From positions 1 through 6,489 of the forward strand of contig URQP01000115.1 in assembly GCA_900550025.1 (NCBI GenBank): DNA of 6,489 bases, written 5' to 3'. The notes beneath the pieces were generated by a model that saw only the letters and a program-made list of their open reading frames with translations, was not told where the DNA came from and ran no database searches. Origin of the DNA: an uncultured Porphyromonadaceae bacterium (lineage in GTDB: Bacteria; Bacteroidota; Bacteroidia; Bacteroidales; Muribaculaceae). Both the position numbers and the translations under genes were made by a program. Positions 1-5,877 of this stretch are shown here, one piece after another. How positions within the stretch are numbered: position 1 is the first letter of the stretch; the number at the start of each line of letters is the position of its first letter.

Positions 1-9
1 GCCGGGACA

Positions 10-51
10 CCTCCCCTATTAACTCCGCTGAAGCTCCGTGAACAGGGGAGG
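10..51. repeat. 8-bp perfect inverted repeat (hairpin)
   Basis: CCTCCCCT at 10-17 pairs perfectly with AGGGGAGG at 44-51 around a 26-base loop. The loop itself holds the direct repeat CTCCG (23-27 and 34-38). The motif GGACACC sits at 5-11 and again at 50-56, and its complement recurs at 108-114. No T-run follows on either strand, so a classical terminator is not evident. It may be the end of a repeat element that continues left of the window. Function is unknown. Confidence 0.5.
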
Positions 52-101
52 ACACCTGAATTGCATAAGGTAATCATTTTAATTCTAATGACAAATTTGG
101 G

Positions 102-237
102 TTTATTGGTGTCCGCTAAAAATATGGGTTCGGTTTATGGGGTGTAATGCGCTGCCGCCGATGACGCCAGCCACGTGGGGGCTGTTGATGCGCAGCACGC
201 CGCCTTGGCGGTGGGTAGATAGCGGACACAAAATAAA
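102..237. repeat. Putative small element bounded by ~17-bp terminal inverted repeats
   Basis: The left arm at 102-118 and the right arm at 220-237 are complementary across about 17 bases with one gap and one mismatch. The inner 10 bases (GTGTCCGCTA at 109-118, TAGCGGACAC at 220-229) are perfect. Between them lie about 100 GC-rich bases with smaller palindromes, such as CCGCC-TT-GGCGG at 200-211 and CAGCC...GGCTG at 169-184. The right arm ends one base before the rnhB stop codon. This is compatible with a MITE-like insertion, a relic of an insertion sequence end, or a structured 3' end of the leftward mRNA. No transposase or obvious target duplication is seen. Confidence 0.45.
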
Positions 238-238
238 T

Positions 239-835
239 TCAGAAAAGGGAAAGCTGCGTGTCGAGAAGCCGGAACGAACGGCGGGGATAGGGCGAAACTC
301 CGTAGCGGGCGATGGCGTCGCGGTGGGATTTCGTGGGATAGCCCTTATTGAGATCCCATCCATATTGCGGATACTCTCCGGCTATGCGGCGCATATATTC
401 GTCACGATGGGTCTTGGCAAGGATCGAAGCCGCAGCTATGCTCATCATTTTTCCGTCGCCTTTCACTATGCACGCATGCGGTATTCCGGGATAAGGCTTG
501 AAACGGTTGCCGTCGACAAGCAGGAAATCAGGTTTCACTGACAATGCGCCTACAGCCCTATGCATTGCAAGGAACGAGGCGTTAAGGATATTTATACGGT
601 CGATTTCCTCCGCCTCCACCACGCCGACAGCCCATGCCAACGCCTCGCGCTCTATCACGGGACGCAACATGTCACGCTGGCGCTCGCTCAGCTTCTTAGA
701 ATCGTCGAGCATTTCATTCGCAAAATCCTCAGGCAAAATCACGACGGCGGCAAACACCGGCCCGGCAAGACATCCACGTCCGGCCTCGTCGCATCCGGCC
801 TCCAACCGTCCTTGTTCAAGAAATAGCTGCAACAT
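239..835 (-). CDS. rnhB: Ribonuclease HII
   Basis: This 198-residue protein has the usual length for RNase HII, which cuts 5' of ribonucleotides embedded in DNA and removes RNA from RNA-DNA hybrids in the cytoplasm. The N-terminal motif AGCDEAGRG (13-21) gives catalytic D16 and E17 plus the GRG loop that senses the ribose. D108 in LLVDGN and D127 in VKGDGK complete the DEDD metal site. SIAAASILAK (132-141) and GYPTKSH (165-171) are further family signatures. The last five residues are QLSLF, matching the bacterial sliding-clamp pentapeptide QL(S/D)LF, so recruitment to the beta clamp is inferred. It lies 27 bases after the prenyl transferase stop on the same strand and probably shares its transcript. 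The ATG start fits the family N-terminus. Identification is secure. Confidence 0.97.
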   Translation of the reverse strand: MLQLFLEQGRLEAGCDEAGRGCLAGPVFAAVVILPEDFANEMLDDSKKLSERQRDMLRPVIEREALAWAVGVVEAEEIDRINILNASFLAMHRAVGALSVKPDFLLVDGNRFKPYPGIPHACIVKGDGKMMSIAAASILAKTHRDEYMRRIAGEYPQYGWDLNKGYPTKSHRDAIARYGVSPYPRRSFRLLDTQLSLF

Positions 836-862
836 AATTATCCGGTTACCGGTTCTGCCCCG

Positions 863-1840
863 TCAATGATGCCGCTTGATGATGTAGTCGAAAAGGTCTA
901 TGAACGCTTTCTTTGCCACGCTGTCAGGATAAGGGGCAATAATCCGGCAAGCATCGTTTTTCAGCCGTTCCATCGAAGTATAGGCATATTCTATGCCGCC
1001 CTCTTCCTTGGCAAACTCGATAAGACGCTCTATCTCCTCGTTGGTAAGCACATCCTTCATCACCGTAGCCTTCATTTCAGCGTGTAACGGCGATTCCGTC
1101 TTCGAAAGGGCATAAATCAAAGGCAATGTAACCTTTCCCTCCCGCAAATCGTTACCGGTGGGCTTGCCCACCTTCGCATCGCTGAAATAATCGAATATGT
1201 CGTCCTTTATCTGGAAACACAACCCGAGCAATTCGACGAAACGAGCAAGATTGTCGATGTCGGCCTCCGGAGCTTTCGCGGTATAACCGCCCACCTGAAC
1301 GCAGCTTCTGAAAAGCGACGCGGTCTTCTTGCCAATTATATGGTAATAGTTTTCCTCCGTAATGCTGTGATGCTTTGCTATGTCAATCTGGTCAAGCTCA
1401 CCGGTAGAAAGCTCCTTTCCGAGCTTCGACACGGTACTTATCACCCGCATATCGCCGGCCTCTATCGCGCACGAAAGGGCGTTAGACACGAAAAAGTCGC
1501 CCACAAGCACCGCTATATGGTTGTCCCACACGCTGTTGATTGTAGGATTACCGCGACGCTGCTTGGTCTCGTCGACCACATCGTCGTGAATCAGCGACGC
1601 GTTATGTAGCAGCTCAATGGATGCCGCGGCGTTAAGAGTAGCCTCGTCAACTATATTGGAAAAAAATTTGGCACTGAGTATTACAATTATCGGGCGAATC
1701 TGTTTTCCTTTGGTTTTCAAATAATTAGCCACTATCTCATTAAGCAAATCGCTATTGCTGCCCAACGAAGACGTGATTATTTCGTTCAGCCTCGACAACT
1801 CCGGTGATATCGATTCCTTTATTTCGTCAAATTTCGTCAT
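863..1840 (-). CDS. ispB: Long-chain trans-polyprenyl diphosphate synthase (octaprenyl/heptaprenyl/solanesyl type)
   Basis: This 325-residue class I prenyl transferase condenses isopentenyl diphosphate onto an allylic diphosphate to build a long all-trans chain, most likely the menaquinone side chain. It shows GKQIRP (45-50), the first aspartate-rich motif DDVVD (86-90), the KTASLF stretch (172-177) and the second aspartate-rich motif DDIFD (213-217). A small alanine lies five residues before the first motif (ASLIHDD), as in long-chain enzymes and unlike the bulky aromatic of short-chain ones. Exact chain length cannot be read from the sequence. The frame could extend to a TTG at 1861, but that codon lies inside a promoter-like -7 box, so ATG at 1840 is preferred. 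It is the first gene of a likely two-gene operon with rnhB. The symbol ispB is by family resemblance. Confidence 0.92.
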   Translation of the reverse strand: MTKFDEIKESISPELSRLNEIITSSLGSNSDLLNEIVANYLKTKGKQIRPIIVILSAKFFSNIVDEATLNAAASIELLHNASLIHDDVVDETKQRRGNPTINSVWDNHIAVLVGDFFVSNALSCAIEAGDMRVISTVSKLGKELSTGELDQIDIAKHHSITEENYYHIIGKKTASLFRSCVQVGGYTAKAPEADIDNLARFVELLGLCFQIKDDIFDYFSDAKVGKPTGNDLREGKVTLPLIYALSKTESPLHAEMKATVMKDVLTNEEIERLIEFAKEEGGIEYAYTSMERLKNDACRIIAPYPDSVAKKAFIDLFDYIIKRHH

Positions 1841-1858
1841 ACAACGATTTTTAAGGCA

Positions 1859-1866
1859 CAAAATTA
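1859..1866 (-). promoter_or_regulatory. Possible -7 box of the prenyl transferase-rnhB operon
   Basis: Read on the minus strand this is TAATTTTG, a full match to the Bacteroidetes -7 consensus TAnnTTTG. It would place the transcription start a few bases before ATG 1840, giving a very short leader. The expected TTTG -33 box is not obvious at 19-21 bases upstream (TTAC lies there), which lowers confidence in this AT-rich region. Confidence 0.4.
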
Positions 1867-1933
1867 TAAATAATTGTCCGTTTATTGTAATTTCACGGTC
1901 GAATTATCAAATACTTAATTTATTTTTTACATT

Positions 1934-1946
1934 CCGGCAACGCCGG
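1934..1946 (+). other. Short GC hairpin in the polA leader
   Basis: CCGGC (1934-1938) and GCCGG (1942-1946) form a 5-bp stem with a 3-base loop, in otherwise AT-rich intergenic DNA. It ends nine bases before the polA ATG, so in the mRNA it would sit at the edge of the ribosome landing site. A role in translation control is inference only. Confidence 0.3.
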
Positions 1947-1955
1947 CACTGATAT

Positions 1956-4718
1956 ATGGAAAAGAAAAAACTGTTTCTGCTCGACGCATACGCACTGATA
2001 TTCCGCGCCTACCACGCGATGAAGTACTCCGCGCGTTTCACATCGCACGGGATGAACACGTCGGCAATCTTCGGATTCGTCAACACCCTTGAAGAAATAC
2101 TCCGCAAGGAGTCGCCAACGCATATCGCCGTATGCTTCGACCCGGCAGGAAAGACATTCCGCCACGAAATGTTCCCCGACTACAAAGCCGGACGCGAAGC
2201 CACACCGGAAGACATAAAAATAGCCATACCATACATAAAGAAGATAATCAAGGCCTACCGCATCCCCATAATGGAAGTGGAAGGCTACGAAGCCGACGAC
2301 GTGATAGGCACTCTCGCCTTAAAAAGCCGCGGACACGGATTCGACACATACATAATGTCGCCCGACAAAGACCTCGGACAGCTCGTGGGCGACGGAATAA
2401 AAATCTACCGCCCGGGCTACAAAGGACAGGATGCCGAAATACGCGGAACAGAAGAAATCTGCAAGCTCTACGGGATAGAACGCCCGCAACAGATAATCGA
2501 CATGCTCGCCCTTATGGGCGACAAGGCCGACAACATAGCCGGATGTCCGGGAGTGGGCGAGAAAACGGCATCGAAGCTGATATTGGAATTCGGGTCGGTG
2601 GAAAACCTGATAGCCCACACAAGCGAGCTGAAAGGCTCTATAAAAATGAAAATAGAAGCTAATGTCGACAGCATCCTGTTCTCTAAAAAGCTCGCCACGA
2701 TATGTACGGACGTACCTGTCGACTTCGACGAGAAGAAAATGGAGCGAAAGGGAATCGACACGGAAGCCATCCGCCCCTTGTTCGAGGAACTGGAATTCCG
2801 TTCGTTGCTGAAACGCGTACTTAAGAACGAACCGGCAGCGAAGCCGCCTAAACCGGCAAAATCGCAGGCATTGCCCTCGCTGTTCGACGACCTGATTGAA
2901 CAAGAGCCGGAAATCAGCTCTATAAGACAAACCCCTTCCGGTGATTTCCATTTGGCCGACATCACGGAGTTCGGAAAACAAATAGAAAAAGCCATTGCAG
3001 AAGGGAAATGCGGGATATTCGTGGCAACTACAAAAAGAGAAGCCATGCGGTCGGAACTGAAAGGAATGGCAATCGCAACAGGGAACGGCAGCACATACTA
3101 CCTTCCGCTTCCCGACGGGAAAGAAGAGCGCGACAAGGCATTGGCGTTGTCGAAACGGCTTTTTGAAAGCGGGACGCTGAAAATAGGCAGCGACATCAAG
3201 CACTCGCTCATCGTGCTGAAAAGACACGGCATCAGCCTGTCACGCCCATTCTACGACAATGCCATCGCCCATTACCTGCTGCAGCCCGAAATGGGGCACT
3301 CGACAGAACGGCTCTCGGAAATCTACCTCAACGAGGCTCTGCCGACCGTTACAATGCCCCAAGGCGCTGTAAAATCGAAATTCGACCCGGCAACGCTGCC
3401 TGTCGGTGAATACTACCCCTTGGCATGCGGCCACGCCCGCGCCAACCTGCTGCTGCACCCCATTCTGGAAGACCAACTCGAAAAAAACGGAATGCAACAT
3501 CTGCTCAACGACATAGAGTTTCCGCTTACGGAAGTGCTTGCCGACATGGAGATGGCAGGGGTGAGAATCGACGTGCCGACATTAAAGGCATATTCGCAAG
3601 CCCTCACCGACGACATGACAAAGATTGAGCGTGAATGTTTCGAGCTCGCCGGAACGGAATTCAACATCAGCTCGCCGGCACAGGTGGGAGAAATACTGTT
3701 CGACCGCCTGAAAATCGACGACAAGGCGAAAAAGACCGTGCGGGGACAGTATTCCACGACAGAAGAAGTGCTCGAGAAACTCACTTCGCGGCATCCGCTC
3801 GTAGGAAAGATACTCGAATTCCGCAAGCTGAAAAAGCTGCTATCCACCTACGTCAACGCCCTTCCGGAACTGATAAATCCGGAAACCGGGAAAATCCACA
3901 CGACATTCAACCAGACCGTGACGGCAACCGGAAGGCTCTCGTCGGCCAATCCCAACCTTCAGAACATACCCATCCGCAACGATGAGGGAAGGGAAATACG
4001 CAAGGCTTTCATCCCAAGCGAAGGCAACGTGTTCTTCTCGGCCGACTATTCGCAGATAGAACTGCGGATAGTAGCAAACGCCAGCAAGGACGAGGCGATG
4101 GTAGAGGCGTTCCTTGCCGGGGAGGACATACACCGTGCCACCGCAGCGAAAATTTTCCATGAGGACATTTCCGCCGTCACCGACGACCAGCGGCGCAAGG
4201 CAAAGACCGCCAACTTCGGCATGATTTACGGAATATCGGCGTTCGGGCTGAGCGAGCGTCTGCAAATTTCGCGCTCAGAAGCAAAAAGCATAATAACAGG
4301 CTACTTCAACACATTCCCGGGAGTAAAGGAATTTATGGACAAGAGCATCGAGCACACCCGCGAGACCGGCTATGTGACAACACTTTTCGGCCGGCGCAGG
4401 CTAATTCCCGACATCAACTCACGCAATGCCGTCGTAAGAGGCTACGCCGAGCGCAACGCCATCAACGCCCCGATACAGGGCACCGCCGCCGACATTATAA
4501 AAATAGCGATGGTGAGAATATTCAACCGCTTCAAATCGGAAGGGATACGCTCGAAAATGATAATACAAGTACACGACGAACTCGATTTCGATGTCATCCC
4601 GGAAGAACTCGACACGGTGAGGCGCATAGTGAAGGAGGAAATGGAAGGTGCATACAAATCGACCGTCCCCCTCATAGCCGACTGCGGCACCGGCGACAAC
4701 TGGCTTGCCGCACATTGA
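1956..4718 (+). CDS. polA: DNA polymerase I, with degenerate 3'-5' exonuclease domain
   Basis: A 920-residue cytoplasmic repair and Okazaki-maturation polymerase with the usual three-part layout. The 5' nuclease (about 5-265) keeps its acidic residues: D10, D62 in CFDPAGKTF, E112/D114/D115 in YEADD, D137/D139 in SPDKD and D189/D192 in the helix-hairpin-helix stretch GDKADNIAGCPGVGEKTA (188-205). A proline-rich linker (290-325) holds QALPSLF (304-310), a loose clamp-like motif. The 3'-5' exonuclease fold (about 330-510) has lost its catalytic acids: DTE reads ATT at 357-359, and the later Exo II and Exo III aspartates read S417 and C491. The polymerase domain is intact: TGRLSS (658-663), motif A DYSQIELR (697-704), motif B RRKAKTANFGMIYG (746-759, with F754 at the ddNTP-discriminating site) and motif C VHDE (872-875). 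The frame is uninterrupted, and the ATG start fits the family. Confidence 0.98.
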   Translation: MEKKKLFLLDAYALIFRAYHAMKYSARFTSHGMNTSAIFGFVNTLEEILRKESPTHIAVCFDPAGKTFRHEMFPDYKAGREATPEDIKIAIPYIKKIIKAYRIPIMEVEGYEADDVIGTLALKSRGHGFDTYIMSPDKDLGQLVGDGIKIYRPGYKGQDAEIRGTEEICKLYGIERPQQIIDMLALMGDKADNIAGCPGVGEKTASKLILEFGSVENLIAHTSELKGSIKMKIEANVDSILFSKKLATICTDVPVDFDEKKMERKGIDTEAIRPLFEELEFRSLLKRVLKNEPAAKPPKPAKSQALPSLFDDLIEQEPEISSIRQTPSGDFHLADITEFGKQIEKAIAEGKCGIFVATTKREAMRSELKGMAIATGNGSTYYLPLPDGKEERDKALALSKRLFESGTLKIGSDIKHSLIVLKRHGISLSRPFYDNAIAHYLLQPEMGHSTERLSEIYLNEALPTVTMPQGAVKSKFDPATLPVGEYYPLACGHARANLLLHPILEDQLEKNGMQHLLNDIEFPLTEVLADMEMAGVRIDVPTLKAYSQALTDDMTKIERECFELAGTEFNISSPAQVGEILFDRLKIDDKAKKTVRGQYSTTEEVLEKLTSRHPLVGKILEFRKLKKLLSTYVNALPELINPETGKIHTTFNQTVTATGRLSSANPNLQNIPIRNDEGREIRKAFIPSEGNVFFSADYSQIELRIVANASKDEAMVEAFLAGEDIHRATAAKIFHEDISAVTDDQRRKAKTANFGMIYGISAFGLSERLQISRSEAKSIITGYFNTFPGVKEFMDKSIEHTRETGYVTTLFGRRRLIPDINSRNAVVRGYAERNAINAPIQGTAADIIKIAMVRIFNRFKSEGIRSKMIIQVHDELDFDVIPEELDTVRRIVKEEMEGAYKSTVPLIADCGTGDNWLAAH

Positions 4719-4733
4719 CAGCAGTTAATTACA

Positions 4734-4797
4734 GATACAATGACGCGAACACTCAGGCTAAATTATTCAACCTCTGTATAGTCCGCGTCATTGTGTC
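4734..4797. repeat. 14-bp inverted repeat between convergent polA and ORF6N gene
   Basis: GATACAATGACGCG (4734-4747) pairs with CGCGTCATTGTGTC (4784-4797) with one mismatch; 11 contiguous base pairs are perfect. The loop is 36 bases. The left arm lies 15 bases after the polA stop. The right arm is inside the last codons of the leftward ORF6N gene, so the structure spans that gene's stop codon. Position suggests a bidirectional transcription end, but no clear T-tract follows on either strand. Confidence 0.55.
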
Positions 4798-5314
4798 TTT
4801 TCACACGTCTTACCGTATGTTTTATTTTGCCTATAAGAAAATTGATTTCCATACTTGACTCCGTTTCAGAAGTTTCCAAATCAGGCATTACAATATTTGA
4901 AAGCATCTCTCCAAAGTGTTGCATTTTTGACTGCTGTCTCTTAGCGTCCGTCTCTTCATGCAGAGCGCGTAATTCACGTTTGAGTTGGCGGACATTGGCA
5001 AATGTTTCAATAATGGCGATAGTGGTTTGTGTCGCTTGCGGACTTTTCAGAATTGTGGCAAGCATATACAATCCTTTCTCTGTAAATGCTTTAGGAAAAA
5101 CGCGAGATTTTGATGACACATTTGCGGTCAAAATTTTTGACCGCAAATAAGCAAGTTCCTGTCTGTCAAGTTCAAACACATAGCCGTTTGGAAATTTTTC
5201 AGGATTGTTACGCACTGCTTGATTGATTTCACGTGTTTCCACACCGTACAATGCCGCTACATCGGAGTCCAATATTACTTGACAACCTCTGACAAGTACT
5301 ATCTTCTGCCGCAC
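4763..5314 (-). CDS. ORF6N-domain protein (phage/mobile-element associated, DNA-binding family)
   Basis: A protein of 183 residues from GTG 5314. The ORF6N-type domain covers about residues 3-112: LVRGCQVILDSDVAALYGVE, then INQAVRNNPEKFP (30-42), YVFELDRQEL, the polar stretch LRSKILT (57-63), and KAFTEKGLYMLATILKS (75-91). A charged, coiled-coil-like C-terminal part follows. ORF6N domains occur in phage and mobile-element proteins of the KilA-N/Bro-N type and are thought to bind DNA; the cellular role of such stand-alone proteins is not established. The gene is visibly AT-richer than polA, which hints at acquisition. The start is uncertain: GTG is the only start codon in frame before the upstream stop (5360-5362), the leader would be about 110 bases from the promoter, and family-like sequence continues upstream in frame (NAVSLLEQ). 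A frameshift near the 5' end is possible. Confidence 0.85.
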   Translation of the reverse strand: MRQKIVLVRGCQVILDSDVAALYGVETREINQAVRNNPEKFPNGYVFELDRQELAYLRSKILTANVSSKSRVFPKAFTEKGLYMLATILKSPQATQTTIAIIETFANVRQLKRELRALHEETDAKRQQSKMQHFGEMLSNIVMPDLETSETESSMEINFLIGKIKHTVRRVKRHNDADYTEVE

Positions 5315-5379
5315 TTGCTCAAGAAGGCTAACCGCATTTGAGAGACACTTCCTTCTCTTTTATCTAAGCTATTATCCAT
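5299..5379 (-). other. Short ATG-started frame overlapping the ORF6N 5' end (possible lost N-terminus)
   Basis: From ATG 5379 the minus strand reads MDNSLDKREGSVSQ and on to a TAG at 5301-5299, 26 residues in all. It overlaps the start of the ORF6N gene in a different frame. One added base, or two lost, around 5335-5350 would join it to the ORF6N frame and give a protein beginning MDNSLDKREG with a good ATG about 45 bases from the predicted transcription start. It could be a true frameshift, a sequencing error, or a chance frame. Confidence 0.35.
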
Positions 5380-5429
5380 TAATTTGATTTTTTTGCCGTG
5401 ATTGAATTGTGGATTCTCTTCCGCTATAA

Positions 5430-5463
5430 CAAAGATACACAAAATATTCCTGTATCCTGCAAA
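5430..5463 (-). promoter_or_regulatory. Predicted promoter of the ORF6N gene
   Basis: On the minus strand the -7 box TATCTTTG (5437-5430) matches TAnnTTTG fully. TTTG (5463-5460) lies 22 bases upstream, one longer than the usual 19-21. Transcription would start near 5424, leaving about 45 bases to ATG 5379 or about 110 to GTG 5314. Confidence 0.55.
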
Positions 5464-5469
5464 AGCCAT

Positions 5470-5516
5470 AAACAATCAAAACATAAAACAACAATTTCAA
5501 CCAAGTTTGATTGTTT
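5470..5516. repeat. 11-bp perfect inverted repeat in the ORF6N-tatA intergenic region
   Basis: AAACAATCAAA (5470-5480) and TTTGATTGTTT (5506-5516) are perfect complements around a 25-base AT-rich loop. The structure lies between the two divergent promoter matches and touches the upstream copy of the duplicated promoter segment. It could be an operator for a dimeric regulator or an RNA hairpin on a longer transcript. No assignment is possible from sequence alone. Confidence 0.5.
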
Positions 5517-5617
5517 TGCTCTCGATTTGCATGGTATTTTTCCATAAGATAAGCCGCATCTCGGCATAGCCAAACCTGAAAACTTCGTTTTCGTTTGTCT
5601 CTGCTCTCGATTTGCAT
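5517..5617 (+). repeat. Direct repeat of a 16-base promoter-spacer segment
   Basis: TGCTCTCGATTTGCAT occurs identically at 5517-5532 and 5602-5617, 85 bases apart. Similarity continues loosely on both sides: each copy has TTTG upstream (5506-5509, 5594-5597) and a TAT-TTT stretch followed by CC-TAAG/CCTTAG downstream. The second copy lies in the spacer of the tatA promoter. The first copy has TATTTTTC in place of a proper -7 box and a longer spacer, so it looks like a decayed duplicate. Confidence 0.6.
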
Positions 5618-5625
5618 TATCTTTG
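5594..5625 (+). promoter_or_regulatory. Predicted promoter of tatA-tatC
   Basis: TTTG (5594-5597), a 20-base spacer and TATCTTTG (5618-5625) match the Bacteroidetes housekeeping promoter exactly in both boxes and in spacing. Transcription should begin near 5630-5632, giving a leader of about 15 bases before the tatA ATG. A 6-bp palindrome with a 3-base loop (GAAAAC-TTC-GTTTTC, 5578-5592) sits just upstream of the -33 box. Confidence 0.75.
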
Positions 5626-5646
5626 TCCTTAGAAATTCAAACCTAA

Positions 5647-5877
5647 ATGAACATTATGAACAGTTTCCTATTGATACCCGGATTCATGAATCTCGGAACA
5701 GGCGAAATAATAATCATTGCAATAATAGTACTCCTTCTTTTCGGCGGGAAAAAGATTCCCGAACTGATGAAAGGGCTCGGCAAAGGAATCCGCAGCTTCA
5801 AGGAAGGGGTAAACGACGTGAAAGACGAAATCAACAAGCCCATCGACTCTGAAAAAGAGACAAAGGAAAACAAATAA
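5647..5877 (+). CDS. tatA: Sec-independent protein translocase subunit TatA
   Basis: A small 76-residue inner-membrane protein of the twin-arginine translocase, which exports folded proteins. It has one N-terminal membrane helix (about 20-34, [15 protein letters not shown]), the conserved FG hinge (F32-G33), an amphipathic helix (about 36-55, [20 protein letters not shown]) and a charged soluble tail ending in KENK. GE at 19-20 places the conserved polar residue at the start of the membrane helix. M1, M4 (5656) and M14 (5686) are all possible starts. M1 is kept because it lies at a suitable distance from the predicted transcription start; M14 would give a shorter protein closer to the classic TatA length. 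The TAA stop overlaps the tatC ATG by one base, implying translational coupling. TatA rather than TatB is inferred from the family look and the tatC neighbour. Confidence 0.93.
   Translation: MNIMNSFLLIPGFMNLGTGEIIIIAIIVLLLFGGKKIPELMKGLGKGIRSFKEGVNDVKDEINKPIDSEKETKENK

Noticed and set aside
65..95. Leftward promoter (TTTG at 95-92, TACCTTAT at 72-65, spacer 19)
   Set aside because: The spacing fits, but the last two bases of the -7 box do not match, and no gene is visible downstream within the window.
103..363. Open frame on the minus strand running from the left repeat region into rnhB
   Set aside because: It overlaps the secure rnhB gene in another frame, its start lies inside the repeat element, and the translation shows no family features.
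842..852. CCGGTTACCGG palindrome between the prenyl transferase gene and rnhB
   Set aside because: The stem is only four base pairs with no T-run; it is too short to call a terminator or processing site.
1841..1861. TTG start at 1861 extending the prenyl transferase by seven residues
   Set aside because: The added residues (beginning MCLKNRC) do not resemble the family N-terminus, and the TTG falls inside the predicted -7 box.
1921..1928. TATTTTTT as a polA -7 box
   Set aside because: It misses the final G, and no TTTG lies 19-21 bases upstream; such strings are expected by chance in AT-rich DNA.
2319..3227. 302-residue open frame antisense to polA
   Set aside because: It is opposite intact, motif-rich polA sequence. 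Long antisense frames are common in codon-biased genes, and this one is Cys/Phe/Arg-rich with no domain.
5372..5617. 81-residue minus-strand open frame with a hydrophobic stretch (LKLLFYVLIVYGF)
   Set aside because: It covers both promoter matches and the repeats, starts inside the direct repeat and resembles no family. A shorter form from ATG 5545 is possible but has no support.
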